From the NCBI RefSeq assembly GCF_020103725.1, contig NZ_JAHXBG010000036.1, positions 44,138-108,137 on the forward strand: a stretch of DNA of 64,000 bases, given 5' to 3'. Numbering within the stretch: position 1 is the stretch's first letter; every line of letters starts with the position of its first letter. This stretch comes from Hyalangium gracile (lineage in GTDB: Bacteria; Myxococcota; Myxococcia; Myxococcales; Myxococcaceae). The translations under genes were made by a program, and so were the position numbers. The notes beneath the pieces were generated by a model. That model was not told where the DNA came from. It saw nothing but the letters and a program-made list of their open reading frames with translations, and searched no databases. Below, one piece after another: positions 7,282-15,745 of the stretch.

Positions 7282-10158
7282 TCAAGGACAGACGCTGCGA
7301 TCGTTCAGCGGCTTGAGGTGACCCTCGGCGGTGCCGTTGAGCGAGACGGCGTAGAGGCCGCCATCCCAGCTGCCGTTGTTGAAGGTCATCCGCGCGTAGG
7401 GCGCGAGGATGGTGCCCTGGAAGCCGAAGCTGGTGGCGTTGAGCGTCGTGGCATCCACGAAGTTGTAGAGGATGGTGTTCGCGTTGGCGCCCGTGAGCGA
7501 GTAGCCGAAGTTCTGGAAGGTGGCCGAGGCGCCGCGGATGTTGATCACCACCAGCGAGCCGCTGGGCACGTTGATGGAGAGCAGCGCGGCGCCGGTGAAG
7601 GCGCTGGCGTTCACGTTGAAGACGTTGGTGGTGGGGTTGGTGCCGCGCAGGAAGATGCCGCCCCAGGACTCACGCGTCGTGGTGCCGTTGGCCGCCAGGG
7701 CCCCGAGCTGAGCGGACATGGCGCGCAGCTCGGCGAAGCGGGCGTTGAAGTCGATGGGCGTGCCCCGGGCCACGGTGCCCCGGCGGGAGGTGACGCCCTG
7801 GTTGGCGCTGTACGTGCCGCCGTAGAAGGCGTTGCCCCAGATGCTGCCGTTGGCGAGCGTCAGGTTGCGGCCGGCCACCAGCACGTTGGAGATGTCGCTG
7901 GCCGGCAGGTTTCCGCCCACCGAGAAGTTCTGCATGAAGATGTTGCCGCCGGCGGCCACCTTGCCCTGCACGTCGGGGCCGTTGGTGTAGTCCTCGAGCA
8001 CGAACAGGTTGTAGTCGCTCAGCTTCACGTCGATGCAGGAGGTGCAGGGCCCGGCCACGGTGAGCTGGCGCGCGGCGGTGGCGGTGTTGCCCGCGTTGTC
8101 CGTCACCCGGTAGCTGACCGTGTACTGGCCGGCCCGCGTCTGATCGAGGTTGCTGGTGGTGACGATGCGCCCGCTCAGATCGCCCGCGCAGGAGTCGGAG
8201 GCGGTGGCGCCCGGATCCACGTAGGGCGCGCCGTTGCACTGCACGGTGGAGGTTCCGGGGCGCACCTGGAGCTGGGGCACCAGGGTGTCACGCACCGTCA
8301 CGCTCCGGCTGGCGGTGGTGGCGTGGCCAGAGGCGTCGGCCACCGAGTAGCTCAGCGAGTAGCTGCCCGGCGCGGCCACGTTGACCGAGCCCGCCTTGAC
8401 GATGGCGCCCGTCAGGTCGCCGGCGCACGCGTCGCTCGCCGTGGCGCCCGGGTCGCCGTACGTGCCGCCCTGGATGCACTCCAGCGCCTCGCTGGCCGAG
8501 CCGTTGAGCGAGAGGGTCGGCGCCAGCGTGTCGGCCACGGCGACGGTGCGCGTCACCGGCGCGGACGCGTTGCCAGAGGCATCCGTGGCGACGTAGCTCA
8601 CCACGTAGGAGCCGGGCACCGCCAGGTCCACCGCGCCGGACTTCGAGATGCTGCTGCCGCCGCACAGGTCGCTCGCGGAGGCGCCCGGGTCGTCGTACGT
8701 GCCGCCCAGGCTGCACTCCAGCGCCTCGCTGGCCGCGCCGTTGAGGGCCACCGTCGGCGGCAGGGTGTCGAGCACGGTGACGATGGCGGTGCACGAGGAG
8801 GCCTGGCCCGCCTGGTCCGCGCAGGTCAGCGTCACCGACGTCTCGCCGAGCGGGAAGGGGCCCGCGGAGCTCTGCGTGCAGTGCGCCAGCTGGCTCTCCG
8901 GATCGTACGAGCCGTCGTCGATGTTGGCCGAGCCGCCGCAGGTGTACTCGGCCACCACCGTCCTGTCCTGGCAGCGCGCCACGGGCGGCAGGTTGGTGGG
9001 GGGCGGCTTCGTGGACCACTTGCAGAACGCGGTGCACTCGCCCATCTGCGCGGAGGAGTCCGTCGCGCGTCCGTTGGACTGGCCGTTGTCGCACTCCTCG
9101 CCGAAGTCGGCGTCCACCACGCCGTCGCCGCACCAGTTGCTGCGGCAGGACCAGGAGCACGTCTCATGCGGCTGCTGCCCGGCGAGGGCCGGCTGGCCGT
9201 TGAGGCCATCACCCAGGTCGCACTCCTCGCCCGAGAACGTCGCGGGGATGCCGCAGCCGGCCCCCAGCGTCATCGCGCCGCGCACCACGATGTACGGCGT
9301 GCCCACGTACGGCGTCTCGAAGCCCGGGTCGACCGTGAAGTCCATGTACGGCTGCTGGCCGGGGATGGGCATCTCTCCGGTGGAGCTCGTCGCCACCGCC
9401 GCATAGGAGAAGGTGTGGTTGGGGAAGGTGGTGAAGACCGAGCGCGCCGCGCAGCCGCCCATGCCCGGCAGCACCCAGTCCGACATGTCGCGGGACATGA
9501 AGTCGTTGTACATCTCGAACATGTGCCCGGAGTCGGCGCAGCCCGGCACGCCCTGGATGCGGAAGGTGCCGAACGGCTCGAGCAGCGTCACCTCCGTGCC
9601 CGCCGGAGCGTCCTGGTAGGCGCAGCCCAGCGCGATGTACATGCCGGTGCGCTTCTGCTCCGAGTTGAGCACGTAGCGGATGGCGTTCTCCACCAGCAGC
9701 TCCGTGCCGTTGGAGGTGGGGTCCGTGGCGAGGATGGCCACGTCGCCGTCGATGACGGAGCCCCAGTTCTTCCGGTTGTCGATGGCGGCCTGGAAGGCCG
9801 CGGTGCCGCTCTCACACGCCGCGTCACCGATGATGATGGCGCGATAGGTCATGAACTCCTGGACCGTCATCGCCTTCCACTGCTGCGGCGTCACCACGTC
9901 GATCTGCGCGCCGTAGGCGTAGGTGGCCACCGCCTGGGCCTCGCGGCTGGCGAGCCCGCCGCTCACGCTGCTGCCCAGGATGAGCACCTTGTTGGTGCTG
10001 CGGATCTCCTGGTGGGTCGTGCCCGGGCTGGCCGCGGACAGCTCCGACTCCGGGCTGCAGGCAAAGGCCGCCACGGCTGCCAGCAGCAGGCACGCCTTCG
10101 CCAGGGTGTTCGATGTCGTCTGGGAACCCACAAGCTGATGCATCACGGGATGGCTCAT
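7282..10158 (-). CDS. Secreted choice-of-anchor A protein with 3 DUF5011-like Ig repeats
   Basis: The protein has 958 residues and is a paralogue of the 2015-7006 product, with the same domains in the same order: signal segment ending AAVAAFAC (possible lipobox), the uncharacterised N-terminal domain (about 40-295, sharing the lines NKVLILG, IIGDAAC and GMYIALGCAYQ), the Cys-rich DUF4215-like segment, one HYR-like domain, Ig repeats and a C-terminal choice-of-anchor A domain ending DRSVCP. It has only three DUF5011-like repeats (about 461-702). ATG at 10158 has GAGG 8 bases upstream; ATG at 10143 is an alternative. Being upstream and co-directional, it may share regulation with its partner, though a 275-base gap with a hairpin lies between. 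I infer a cell-surface structural or adhesive protein. Confidence 0.85.
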   Translation of the reverse strand: MSHPVMHQLVGSQTTSNTLAKACLLLAAVAAFACSPESELSAASPGTTHQEIRSTNKVLILGSSVSGGLASREAQAVATYAYGAQIDVVTPQQWKAMTVQEFMTYRAIIIGDAACESGTAAFQAAIDNRKNWGSVIDGDVAILATDPTSNGTELLVENAIRYVLNSEQKRTGMYIALGCAYQDAPAGTEVTLLEPFGTFRIQGVPGCADSGHMFEMYNDFMSRDMSDWVLPGMGGCAARSVFTTFPNHTFSYAAVATSSTGEMPIPGQQPYMDFTVDPGFETPYVGTPYIVVRGAMTLGAGCGIPATFSGEECDLGDGLNGQPALAGQQPHETCSWSCRSNWCGDGVVDADFGEECDNGQSNGRATDSSAQMGECTAFCKWSTKPPPTNLPPVARCQDRTVVAEYTCGGSANIDDGSYDPESQLAHCTQSSAGPFPLGETSVTLTCADQAGQASSCTAIVTVLDTLPPTVALNGAASEALECSLGGTYDDPGASASDLCGGSSISKSGAVDLAVPGSYVVSYVATDASGNASAPVTRTVAVADTLAPTLSLNGSASEALECIQGGTYGDPGATASDACAGDLTGAIVKAGSVNVAAPGSYSLSYSVADASGHATTASRSVTVRDTLVPQLQVRPGTSTVQCNGAPYVDPGATASDSCAGDLSGRIVTTSNLDQTRAGQYTVSYRVTDNAGNTATAARQLTVAGPCTSCIDVKLSDYNLFVLEDYTNGPDVQGKVAAGGNIFMQNFSVGGNLPASDISNVLVAGRNLTLANGSIWGNAFYGGTYSANQGVTSRRGTVARGTPIDFNARFAELRAMSAQLGALAANGTTTRESWGGIFLRGTNPTTNVFNVNASAFTGAALLSINVPSGSLVVINIRGASATFQNFGYSLTGANANTILYNFVDATTLNATSFGFQGTILAPYARMTFNNGSWDGGLYAVSLNGTAEGHLKPLNDRSVCP
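8050..8775 (-). repeat. 3 tandem coding repeats of about 240 bp
   Basis: The three DUF5011-like units of the shorter paralogue. The unit nearest the C-terminus is almost identical to the last unit of the 12-repeat protein (both encode GAPYVDPGATASDSCAG), which shows that duplication of the genes preceded the change in repeat number. Confidence 0.8.
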
Positions 10159-10401
10159 CGGGGGGACCTCGTCGCTCGAATTGCGCAGTTTTTATTGAGA
10201 AATAAGAAAACTGGTTGGACCGAGAGTTCGGGAAAATCATCGTATTACCGGTGGAAAATTGCAAGCACGCACGAAAAGTTCCGTCAGGGTGGACGGAATA
10301 GGTGCGTCCAGGTGTGTATTCGTGAGGCTTGACGGGGGATCCGCGAGGGGGCCTCGCTTGTTGCTTAGGAAGCGGGCCTCCCATAAGAGGCGCACCGATA
10401 T

Positions 10402-12900
10402 ATGGCGATGAACGAGCGTTACGAGCCGCAGTCGATCGAAGGAAAGTGGCAGGCCCGGTGGGCGCAGGAGGGCGTGTTCCGCGCGGGCACCCGGCCCGGG
10501 GCTCCCAAGAAGTACATCCTCGAGATGCTGCCGTACCCCAGCGGGAAGATGCACATGGGGCACGTGCGCAACTACCTCATCGGGGACGTGTACGCGCGCT
10601 ACTTCCGGATGCGGGGCTTCGACGTCATCCACCCGATGGGCTGGGACGCCTTCGGCCTGCCGGCGGAGAACGCGGCCATCAAGGACGGCGTGCACCCGGC
10701 GGTGCGCACCCAGGAGAACATCGACTCGTTCAAGGCGGAGATCCGCTCGCTCGGCTACAGCTACGACTGGACGCGCGAGGTGAACACCAGCCAGCCCGAG
10801 TACTACCGCTGGAACCAGTGGTTCTTCATCCAGATGCTGGAGCGCGGGCTGGTGTACCGCCGCTTCAGCAAGGTGAACTGGTGCACCGGCTGCCTCACCG
10901 TCATCGCCAACGAGCAGGTGAAGGAAGGCACGTGCGAGCGCTGCGACTCGCAGGTGGTGGACAAGGAGATGCCCGAGTGGGCGTTCCGCATCACGAAGTA
11001 CTCGCAGGCGCTGCTGGACGGGCTGGACGAGCTGAAGGAGTGGCCCGAGCGCATCACCAGCATGCAGCGCAACTGGATCGGCCGCTCGGAGGGCGCCGAG
11101 GCCGACTTCGCGGTGCAGGGCAGCGGCGAGAAGATCCGCGTCTTCACCACGCGCATCGACACGGTGTACGGCTGCACCTACGTGGTGCTGGCGCCGGACC
11201 ACAAGCTGGTGGCGAAGGTGACGACGCCCGAGCGCCGCGCGGAGGTGGAGGCCTTCGCCGCGAGGATGGCGGCCATCAGCAAGACGGACCGCACGGCCGA
11301 GGGCGCCACCAAGGAAGGCGTCTTCACGGGCGCCTACGCGCTCAACCCGTTCAACGGCCAGCCGGTGCCCATCTGGATCGCCAACTTCGTGCTGTCCGAC
11401 TACGGCACGGGCGCGGTGATGAGCGTGCCGGCGCATGACGAGCGCGACTTCGAGTTCGCTCGCAAGTACGGCCTGCCCATCCACGTCGTCATCCAGCCAG
11501 CCACCGGGGACAAGCTGCCCTCGGGAGACAAGCTGGAGGCCGCGTACACGGAGTACGGCGTGCTGGCGGACTCGGGCGAGTTCACCGGGCTGAAGTCCGA
11601 GGAGGCGCGCCGCAAGATGGCCGCGAAGCTGGAGGCCGAGGGCCGCGGCAAGGCCACGGTGACGTACCGCCAGAAGGACTGGGGCTTCAGTCGCCAGCGC
11701 TACTGGGGCACGCCCATCCCCATCATCTACTGCGAGAAGTGCGATCCGGAGCGCAAGGGCATCCCCGTGCCGCTGGAGCAGCTGCCCGTGCGCCTGCCGG
11801 AGATCGACACCCAGGCGGTGCTCACCGGCAAGGGCGAGCCGCCGCTGGCCAAGGTGGCCTCGTGGGTGAACACGAAGTGTCCGAAGTGCGCCGGGCCCGC
11901 GCGCCGCGAGGCGGAGACGATGGACACCTTCGTCGACTCCTGCTGGTACTACGCGCGCTACCTGTCGCCGCAGTACGACGCGGCGCCGGTCGATGCCGCG
12001 GAGGCGAAGCGCTGGCTGCCGGTGGACGTGTACGTGGGCGGCCCCGAGCACGCCGTGATGCACCTGCTGTACTTCCGCTTCTGGACGCGCATCATGAAGG
12101 AGCTGGGCCTGTCCCCGGTGGACGAGCCCGTCACGCGCCTGGTCACCCAGGGCATCGTCAACGGCCCGGACGGGCGGAAGATGTCCAAGCGCTGGGGCAA
12201 CGTGGTGGCGCCCGCCTCCATCGTGAGGAAGTACGGCGCGGACACGGCGCGCACCTACGTGCTGTTCGCGGGCCCGCCGGAGCGTGACTTCGACTGGTCC
12301 GATGCCCAGGTGGAGGGCGCCTTCCGCTTCCTCAAGCGCGTGTGGACGCTGGCCGCCACGCACGAGGGGGTCGCCGGGGCCACGCACTCGGGGGCCTTCG
12401 AGGGCAAGGCGCTGGAGATCCGCCGCGCCGCGCACAAGTGCCTGAAGCGGGTAGGGGAGTCCATCGAGCGGCTGTCCTTCAACACCGCCATCGCCGGCAT
12501 CATGGAGTACCTGAACGTGCTCTCCGCGGTGGGCACTCTCGAGACGCCCGCGGAGAAGGCCGCCATGGCCGAGGCCCTGCGGCTGATGGCCATCATGCTG
12601 ACGCCGTTCGCGCCGCACATCGCGGACGAGCTGGCCGAGACGTTCGGCTCGAAGACGCTCACCGTGAACCAGGAGTGGCCGGCCTTCGATCCGGCGCTGG
12701 TGGTGGATGACGAGATCCCCTACGCGGTGCAGGTCAACGGCAAGCTGCGCGCGGAGATCAAGGTGCCGGCGGACGCGGGCGAGGCGGACGTGCGCGCCGC
12801 GGCCGAGGCGGACGAGCGGGTGAAGGCGGCCACGGCCGGCAAGACGGTCCGCAAGTTCGTCTTCGTCCCGAAGCGGCTGGTGAACTTCGTCGTCGGCTGA
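10402..12900 (+). CDS. leuS: Leucyl-tRNA synthetase
   Basis: This class I synthetase charges tRNA-Leu in the cytoplasm. Its 832 residues are typical of bacterial LeuRS. Seen: the HIGH-type motif PSGKMHMGH at 46-54, KMSKR at 593-597, the inserted editing domain between them (with GTGAVMSVPAHDERD), a zinc-binding CTGC...CERC pair near 170-195, and the anticodon-binding C-terminal region. Either ATG at 10402 or ATG at 10408 could be used; neither has a strong ribosome-binding site. The gene leads a tight unit with a small membrane protein (12-base gap) and lptE. Adjacency of leuS and lptE is also known from E. coli. Confidence 0.98.
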   Translation: MAMNERYEPQSIEGKWQARWAQEGVFRAGTRPGAPKKYILEMLPYPSGKMHMGHVRNYLIGDVYARYFRMRGFDVIHPMGWDAFGLPAENAAIKDGVHPAVRTQENIDSFKAEIRSLGYSYDWTREVNTSQPEYYRWNQWFFIQMLERGLVYRRFSKVNWCTGCLTVIANEQVKEGTCERCDSQVVDKEMPEWAFRITKYSQALLDGLDELKEWPERITSMQRNWIGRSEGAEADFAVQGSGEKIRVFTTRIDTVYGCTYVVLAPDHKLVAKVTTPERRAEVEAFAARMAAISKTDRTAEGATKEGVFTGAYALNPFNGQPVPIWIANFVLSDYGTGAVMSVPAHDERDFEFARKYGLPIHVVIQPATGDKLPSGDKLEAAYTEYGVLADSGEFTGLKSEEARRKMAAKLEAEGRGKATVTYRQKDWGFSRQRYWGTPIPIIYCEKCDPERKGIPVPLEQLPVRLPEIDTQAVLTGKGEPPLAKVASWVNTKCPKCAGPARREAETMDTFVDSCWYYARYLSPQYDAAPVDAAEAKRWLPVDVYVGGPEHAVMHLLYFRFWTRIMKELGLSPVDEPVTRLVTQGIVNGPDGRKMSKRWGNVVAPASIVRKYGADTARTYVLFAGPPERDFDWSDAQVEGAFRFLKRVWTLAATHEGVAGATHSGAFEGKALEIRRAAHKCLKRVGESIERLSFNTAIAGIMEYLNVLSAVGTLETPAEKAAMAEALRLMAIMLTPFAPHIADELAETFGSKTLTVNQEWPAFDPALVVDDEIPYAVQVNGKLRAEIKVPADAGEADVRAAAEADERVKAATAGKTVRKFVFVPKRLVNFVVG

Positions 12901-12912
12901 TCGGAGGCCCGG

Positions 12913-13479
12913 GTGCCGACCGAAGTCCTCGTCATGTGTACGAGGTGCGGACGGCCGCAGCCGGCCCGCCCCGGCAACTGCATGGCGTGCGGCGAGGTGC
13001 TGCCGGACGCCCCGCGGCCCTCGGCGTCCCAGGCGCCGTTCCTCCAGCTCGAGGGCACGCGCGGCCGGAGCATCACGGGCGTGGATGGAAAGCTGACGTA
13101 CCGCGCGGGCGCCTCCGCGCCTCCGTACGGGGTCGAGCTGGGACGGATCCGAGGCGCGGTGCTCGTGCGCCATCCTCCCCTGGAGGGCGTGTTGATCGTG
13201 CTGGTGGCCGTGTTCCTCGGGGTCTCCGTGTCTTCGCTCCTGATGGTGGCGGCGGGGCTCGCGGCCGTCGGAGTGCTCGTGGCCCTGCTGTGGCGGCGCT
13301 ACTCCCTGGGAGTGGTGACGCTCGATGGCGCTCGCTCCCTATGGCCGCTGGGCTGGCTCTGGCTCGGCTCCCGGCGGGTCCATGCGCTCGAGCAGGCCTG
13401 GTCCGCGGGCGCCCAGGCCCTGGCCTCGCGCGGCGTCTCCGTCCAGGACTCCTCGGGGGCCTCGGGGCCCGGCGCTTGA
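12913..13479 (+). CDS. Small zinc-ribbon membrane protein of unknown function
   Basis: The protein has 188 residues from GTG at 12913, which has GGAGG 6 bases upstream; a later ATG at 12934 has none. A short zinc ribbon is at the N-terminus (CTRCGRP, then CMACG, about residues 9-26). A hydrophobic region near 90-125 is likely two membrane helices (LIVLVAVFLGVSVSSLLMV and AAVGVLVALLW). The tail is rich in Ala, Ser and Gly. It lies between leuS and lptE with short gaps and is probably co-transcribed with them. I do not recognise the family; the zinc ribbon plus membrane anchor is all that can be said. Confidence 0.75.
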   Translation: MPTEVLVMCTRCGRPQPARPGNCMACGEVLPDAPRPSASQAPFLQLEGTRGRSITGVDGKLTYRAGASAPPYGVELGRIRGAVLVRHPPLEGVLIVLVAVFLGVSVSSLLMVAAGLAAVGVLVALLWRRYSLGVVTLDGARSLWPLGWLWLGSRRVHALEQAWSAGAQALASRGVSVQDSSGASGPGA

Positions 13480-13510
13480 CCCGGGGGCGGCCCCCGATAC
13501 TGTGAGCGCC

Positions 13511-14044
13511 ATGGCTCGGCTCTGTGCGGTGGTGGTGGCGGTGCTCGTGGCGGGAGCGGGGTGCGGCTACCGCTTCGTGGCGCGCGACGGGACGCTGCCG
13601 GAAGGGGTCCGCGCCGTCTGCGCTCCCATCTTCTTCAACGAGACGTCCGAGCCGGGGCTGGAGACCCTCTTCACCCGCGCCATGCGCCAGGAGATGGTGC
13701 GCTCGGGGACGCTGGGAGACGGCGCGGCGTGCGAGGCGCGGCTCGAGGGCGTCGTCACCAACGTGAGCAGCTACCCGACGATCGTCACCGAGCCCATCAC
13801 CGATGAGAACGGGGTGGTGGTCGTCGGGCCGCAGCTGGCCAGCTACCGTGCCTTCGCGGAGGCACGGCTGCGGCTGCTGAAGGACGAGCGGGTCCTGGCG
13901 GAGACGAGCGTCTCCGGCACGGAGGACTACCTGCCCGGCAGCGGTGATGTCCTGGAAGCGGAGGCCAACCGTCAAGCCGCGCTCCACCGTCTCTCGGAGA
14001 CGCTGATGCGCGAGGGCTACGAGCGGCTGGCCCGCAACTGGTGA
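13511..14044 (+). CDS. lptE: LPS-assembly lipoprotein LptE
   Basis: The protein has 177 residues from ATG at 13511. The N-terminus MARLCAVVVAVLVAGAGC is a lipoprotein signal, followed by GYRF, the usual start of mature LptE. LptE plugs the LptD barrel at the outer membrane and helps deliver LPS to the surface. The body has the family line LPEGVRAVCAPIFFNETSEP followed by a helix with TRAMRQEMVRSG. The open frame extends upstream to 13325, but that part overlaps the preceding gene out of frame and lacks coding character. Position behind leuS supports the call. It converges on rpsT with a 30-base gap. Confidence 0.85.
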   Translation: MARLCAVVVAVLVAGAGCGYRFVARDGTLPEGVRAVCAPIFFNETSEPGLETLFTRAMRQEMVRSGTLGDGAACEARLEGVVTNVSSYPTIVTEPITDENGVVVVGPQLASYRAFAEARLRLLKDERVLAETSVSGTEDYLPGSGDVLEAEANRQAALHRLSETLMREGYERLARNW

Positions 14045-14074
14045 GGCGCCGCGAGGGCGCTCCCGCCAGGTGGA

Positions 14075-14350
14075 CTACTTCGCGGCCGTGGTGGCCTTGC
14101 GCGCGGCCTTGGTCAGGCGGGCGATGCGGCGCGAGGCGGTGCGCTTGTGGAGCACGCCCTTGGAGGCGGCCTTGGCCAGCGTGCGGACGGCGTCCTTCAG
14201 GGCGTCCCCGGTCTTCGTCGCGTCCTTGGTCGCGATGGTCTCGCGCGCCTTCTTCACCGCGGTCTTCACGGTGGTGCGGACATTGGTGTTGCGCGCGCGG
14301 CGCTTCTGGGCCTGACGGTTACGCTTCTCTGCGGACTTGGTGTTCGCCAA
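14075..14350 (-). CDS. rpsT: 30S ribosomal protein S20
   Basis: The protein has 91 residues and is Lys/Arg/Ala/Thr-rich, with the typical opening ANTKSAEKRNRQAQKRRARN and the C-terminal part GVLHKRTASRRIARLTKAA. It binds 16S rRNA early in 30S assembly. The start is TTG at 14350: GGAG lies 6 bases upstream and the next residue begins the conserved ANTKSA. An in-frame TTG at 14362 is less likely. E. coli rpsT also uses a UUG start, tied to its autoregulation, so the weak start here may be functional. A good promoter lies at 14390-14418. Confidence 0.96.
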   Translation of the reverse strand: MANTKSAEKRNRQAQKRRARNTNVRTTVKTAVKKARETIATKDATKTGDALKDAVRTLAKAASKGVLHKRTASRRIARLTKAARKATTAAK

Positions 14351-14389
14351 GGTAATCTCCAACTGACGGCTATGGAAAAAGAGGGGCCG

Positions 14390-14418
14390 TACCTACAGCG
14401 GCCTCTCCCGAGCGTCAA
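14390..14418 (-). promoter_or_regulatory. Sigma-70 type promoter for rpsT
   Basis: Reading the minus strand: -35 TTGACG (14418-14413), a 17-base spacer, then -10 TAGGTA (14395-14390). It is 40 bases upstream of the TTG start and correctly oriented. This is one of the clearest housekeeping promoters in the window. Confidence 0.65.
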
Positions 14419-14428
14419 GGCGCTCGTG

Positions 14429-15595
14429 TCACGCGGTGTATTCCCAGAGCAGTCCGGCCGGATCCCGGAAGCGGATCCGCTGGGGCTCTGTCGCCTGTAC
14501 GGCCCCGGGGTGCGCGCCTTCCAGCGCGGCTCGGAGTCGCTCCACCGCTCGGGAGGACGGAGCCCCCAGGGAGATCACCGCGCCCGAGGCCCCCGAGGAG
14601 CTTCCCTCGGTGAACACCAGGCGCAGGGCTCCATCTCCATAGGAGGCCTCGTCCGGGGCTCCCCGCTCGGCCTGCCAGCCGATCAGCGGCACCAGGGTGT
14701 TCCAGAACGCGCGCTGTGCTGGGAGATCCGCCACCGTGAAGCGCAGCGAGGTGAGCGGCGCCCGGGGCAGGGAAGCGGGAGGGGGCAGGGCCTTCTCCGC
14801 TGCCTTGGCCGTCTGCCAGTGTCGCTCCATGTGCTCCAATGTAGCCTCTCCGAAGGGGATGCCCTCGGCGCGGAGCGCGGACTCGATGTGCTGGAAGCGG
14901 GTGATGAAGCGGCGGATGGCCATGCGCAGCGCATCCTCGGGCGGGGTGTGCAGGAAGCGCCCGAGGTTGGCCAGGGAGAAGAGGACGTCGCCGAACTCGT
15001 GCTCGATGGCGTCCCGGTCCTTGGAGGCGATGGCCTCGTCCAGCTCCGCCAGCTCCTCGTAGAGCTTGCCGCGCACGCCGGCCACGTCCGGCCAGTCGAA
15101 CCCGATGCGGCTGGCCTTCTCGGTGAGGCGCTCGGCGCGCAGCAGGGCGGGGGCGGCGGTGGGCACTCCATCGAGCACCGAGCCCTCTCGGCCCGTCTTG
15201 CGCTTCTTCTCCTCGGCCTTGAGCTTCGCCCAGTTGAAGAGCACCTCCTCGGAGCCCTTCACCTGGCGCTCGCCGAAGACGTGGGGGTGGCGGCTGGTGA
15301 TCTTGTCGCTGATGGCCCGGCACACATCGGCCATGGTGAACTCGCCCTTCTCGGCGGCCAGCTGGGCGTGGAAGACGATCTGGAAGAGCAGATCCCCCAG
15401 CTCCTCGCACAGGGCGCGCCAGGGGCCGCCGTAGGCCACCCGGTCCATCTCGTCGAGCACCTCGAAGGTCTCCTCGACGAGGTAGGGGCGCAGCGAGCGC
15501 AGGTCCTGCTCCCGGTCCCAGGGGCAGCCATTCTCCGCGCGCAGACGCTCCATGATTCCCACCAGCCGCTCCAGCTGCTCCCCGGTTGCGCTCAT
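14429..15595 (-). CDS. mazG: MazG nucleotide pyrophosphohydrolase fused to a VOC domain
   Basis: The protein has 388 residues from ATG at 15595 (AGGAGG 10 bases upstream). Residues 1-270 are a two-repeat MazG, which hydrolyses NTPs to NMP and pyrophosphate: NGCPWDREQDLRSLRPYLVE, the metal motif EELGDLLFQIVFH, a linker with WAKLKAEEKK, then the second EELAELDEA...EFGDVLFSLANLGR. Residues about 285-388 are a second domain resembling glyoxalase/VOC proteins (SLRFTVADLPAQRAFW near its start, IRFRDPAGLLWEYTA at the end). Standard MazG ends at 260-280 residues, so this is a fusion. It is divergent from the TPR membrane protein gene and stands alone ahead of rpsT. Confidence 0.9.
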   Translation of the reverse strand: MSATGEQLERLVGIMERLRAENGCPWDREQDLRSLRPYLVEETFEVLDEMDRVAYGGPWRALCEELGDLLFQIVFHAQLAAEKGEFTMADVCRAISDKITSRHPHVFGERQVKGSEEVLFNWAKLKAEEKKRKTGREGSVLDGVPTAAPALLRAERLTEKASRIGFDWPDVAGVRGKLYEELAELDEAIASKDRDAIEHEFGDVLFSLANLGRFLHTPPEDALRMAIRRFITRFQHIESALRAEGIPFGEATLEHMERHWQTAKAAEKALPPPASLPRAPLTSLRFTVADLPAQRAFWNTLVPLIGWQAERGAPDEASYGDGALRLVFTEGSSSGASGAVISLGAPSSRAVERLRAALEGAHPGAVQATEPQRIRFRDPAGLLWEYTA

Positions 15596-15745
15596 GTGTG
15601 ACCAACCTCCTGTTCGTCGGGTCCGCGCCACGGAGGACCCGCCCGCCGGACCCCTGGAAATGGCCGCCTACCCTGTAAGCCAGGGAGCGGAAGGGGGGCG
15701 ATTGCTTTCACCGTGAGGGTCCCTCGCCTATCATCGAAGGTCCGG

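Noticed and set aside
7156..10332. 1058-residue open frame on the plus strand
   Set aside because: Antisense to the 3-repeat surface protein, same low-complexity composition.
10237..13173. 978-residue open frame on the minus strand
   Set aside because: Antisense to leuS, no domain.
15701..15734. Promoter for the TPR membrane protein (TTGCTT ... TATCAT)
   Set aside because: The spacing is 21 bases, too long for a sigma-70 promoter.
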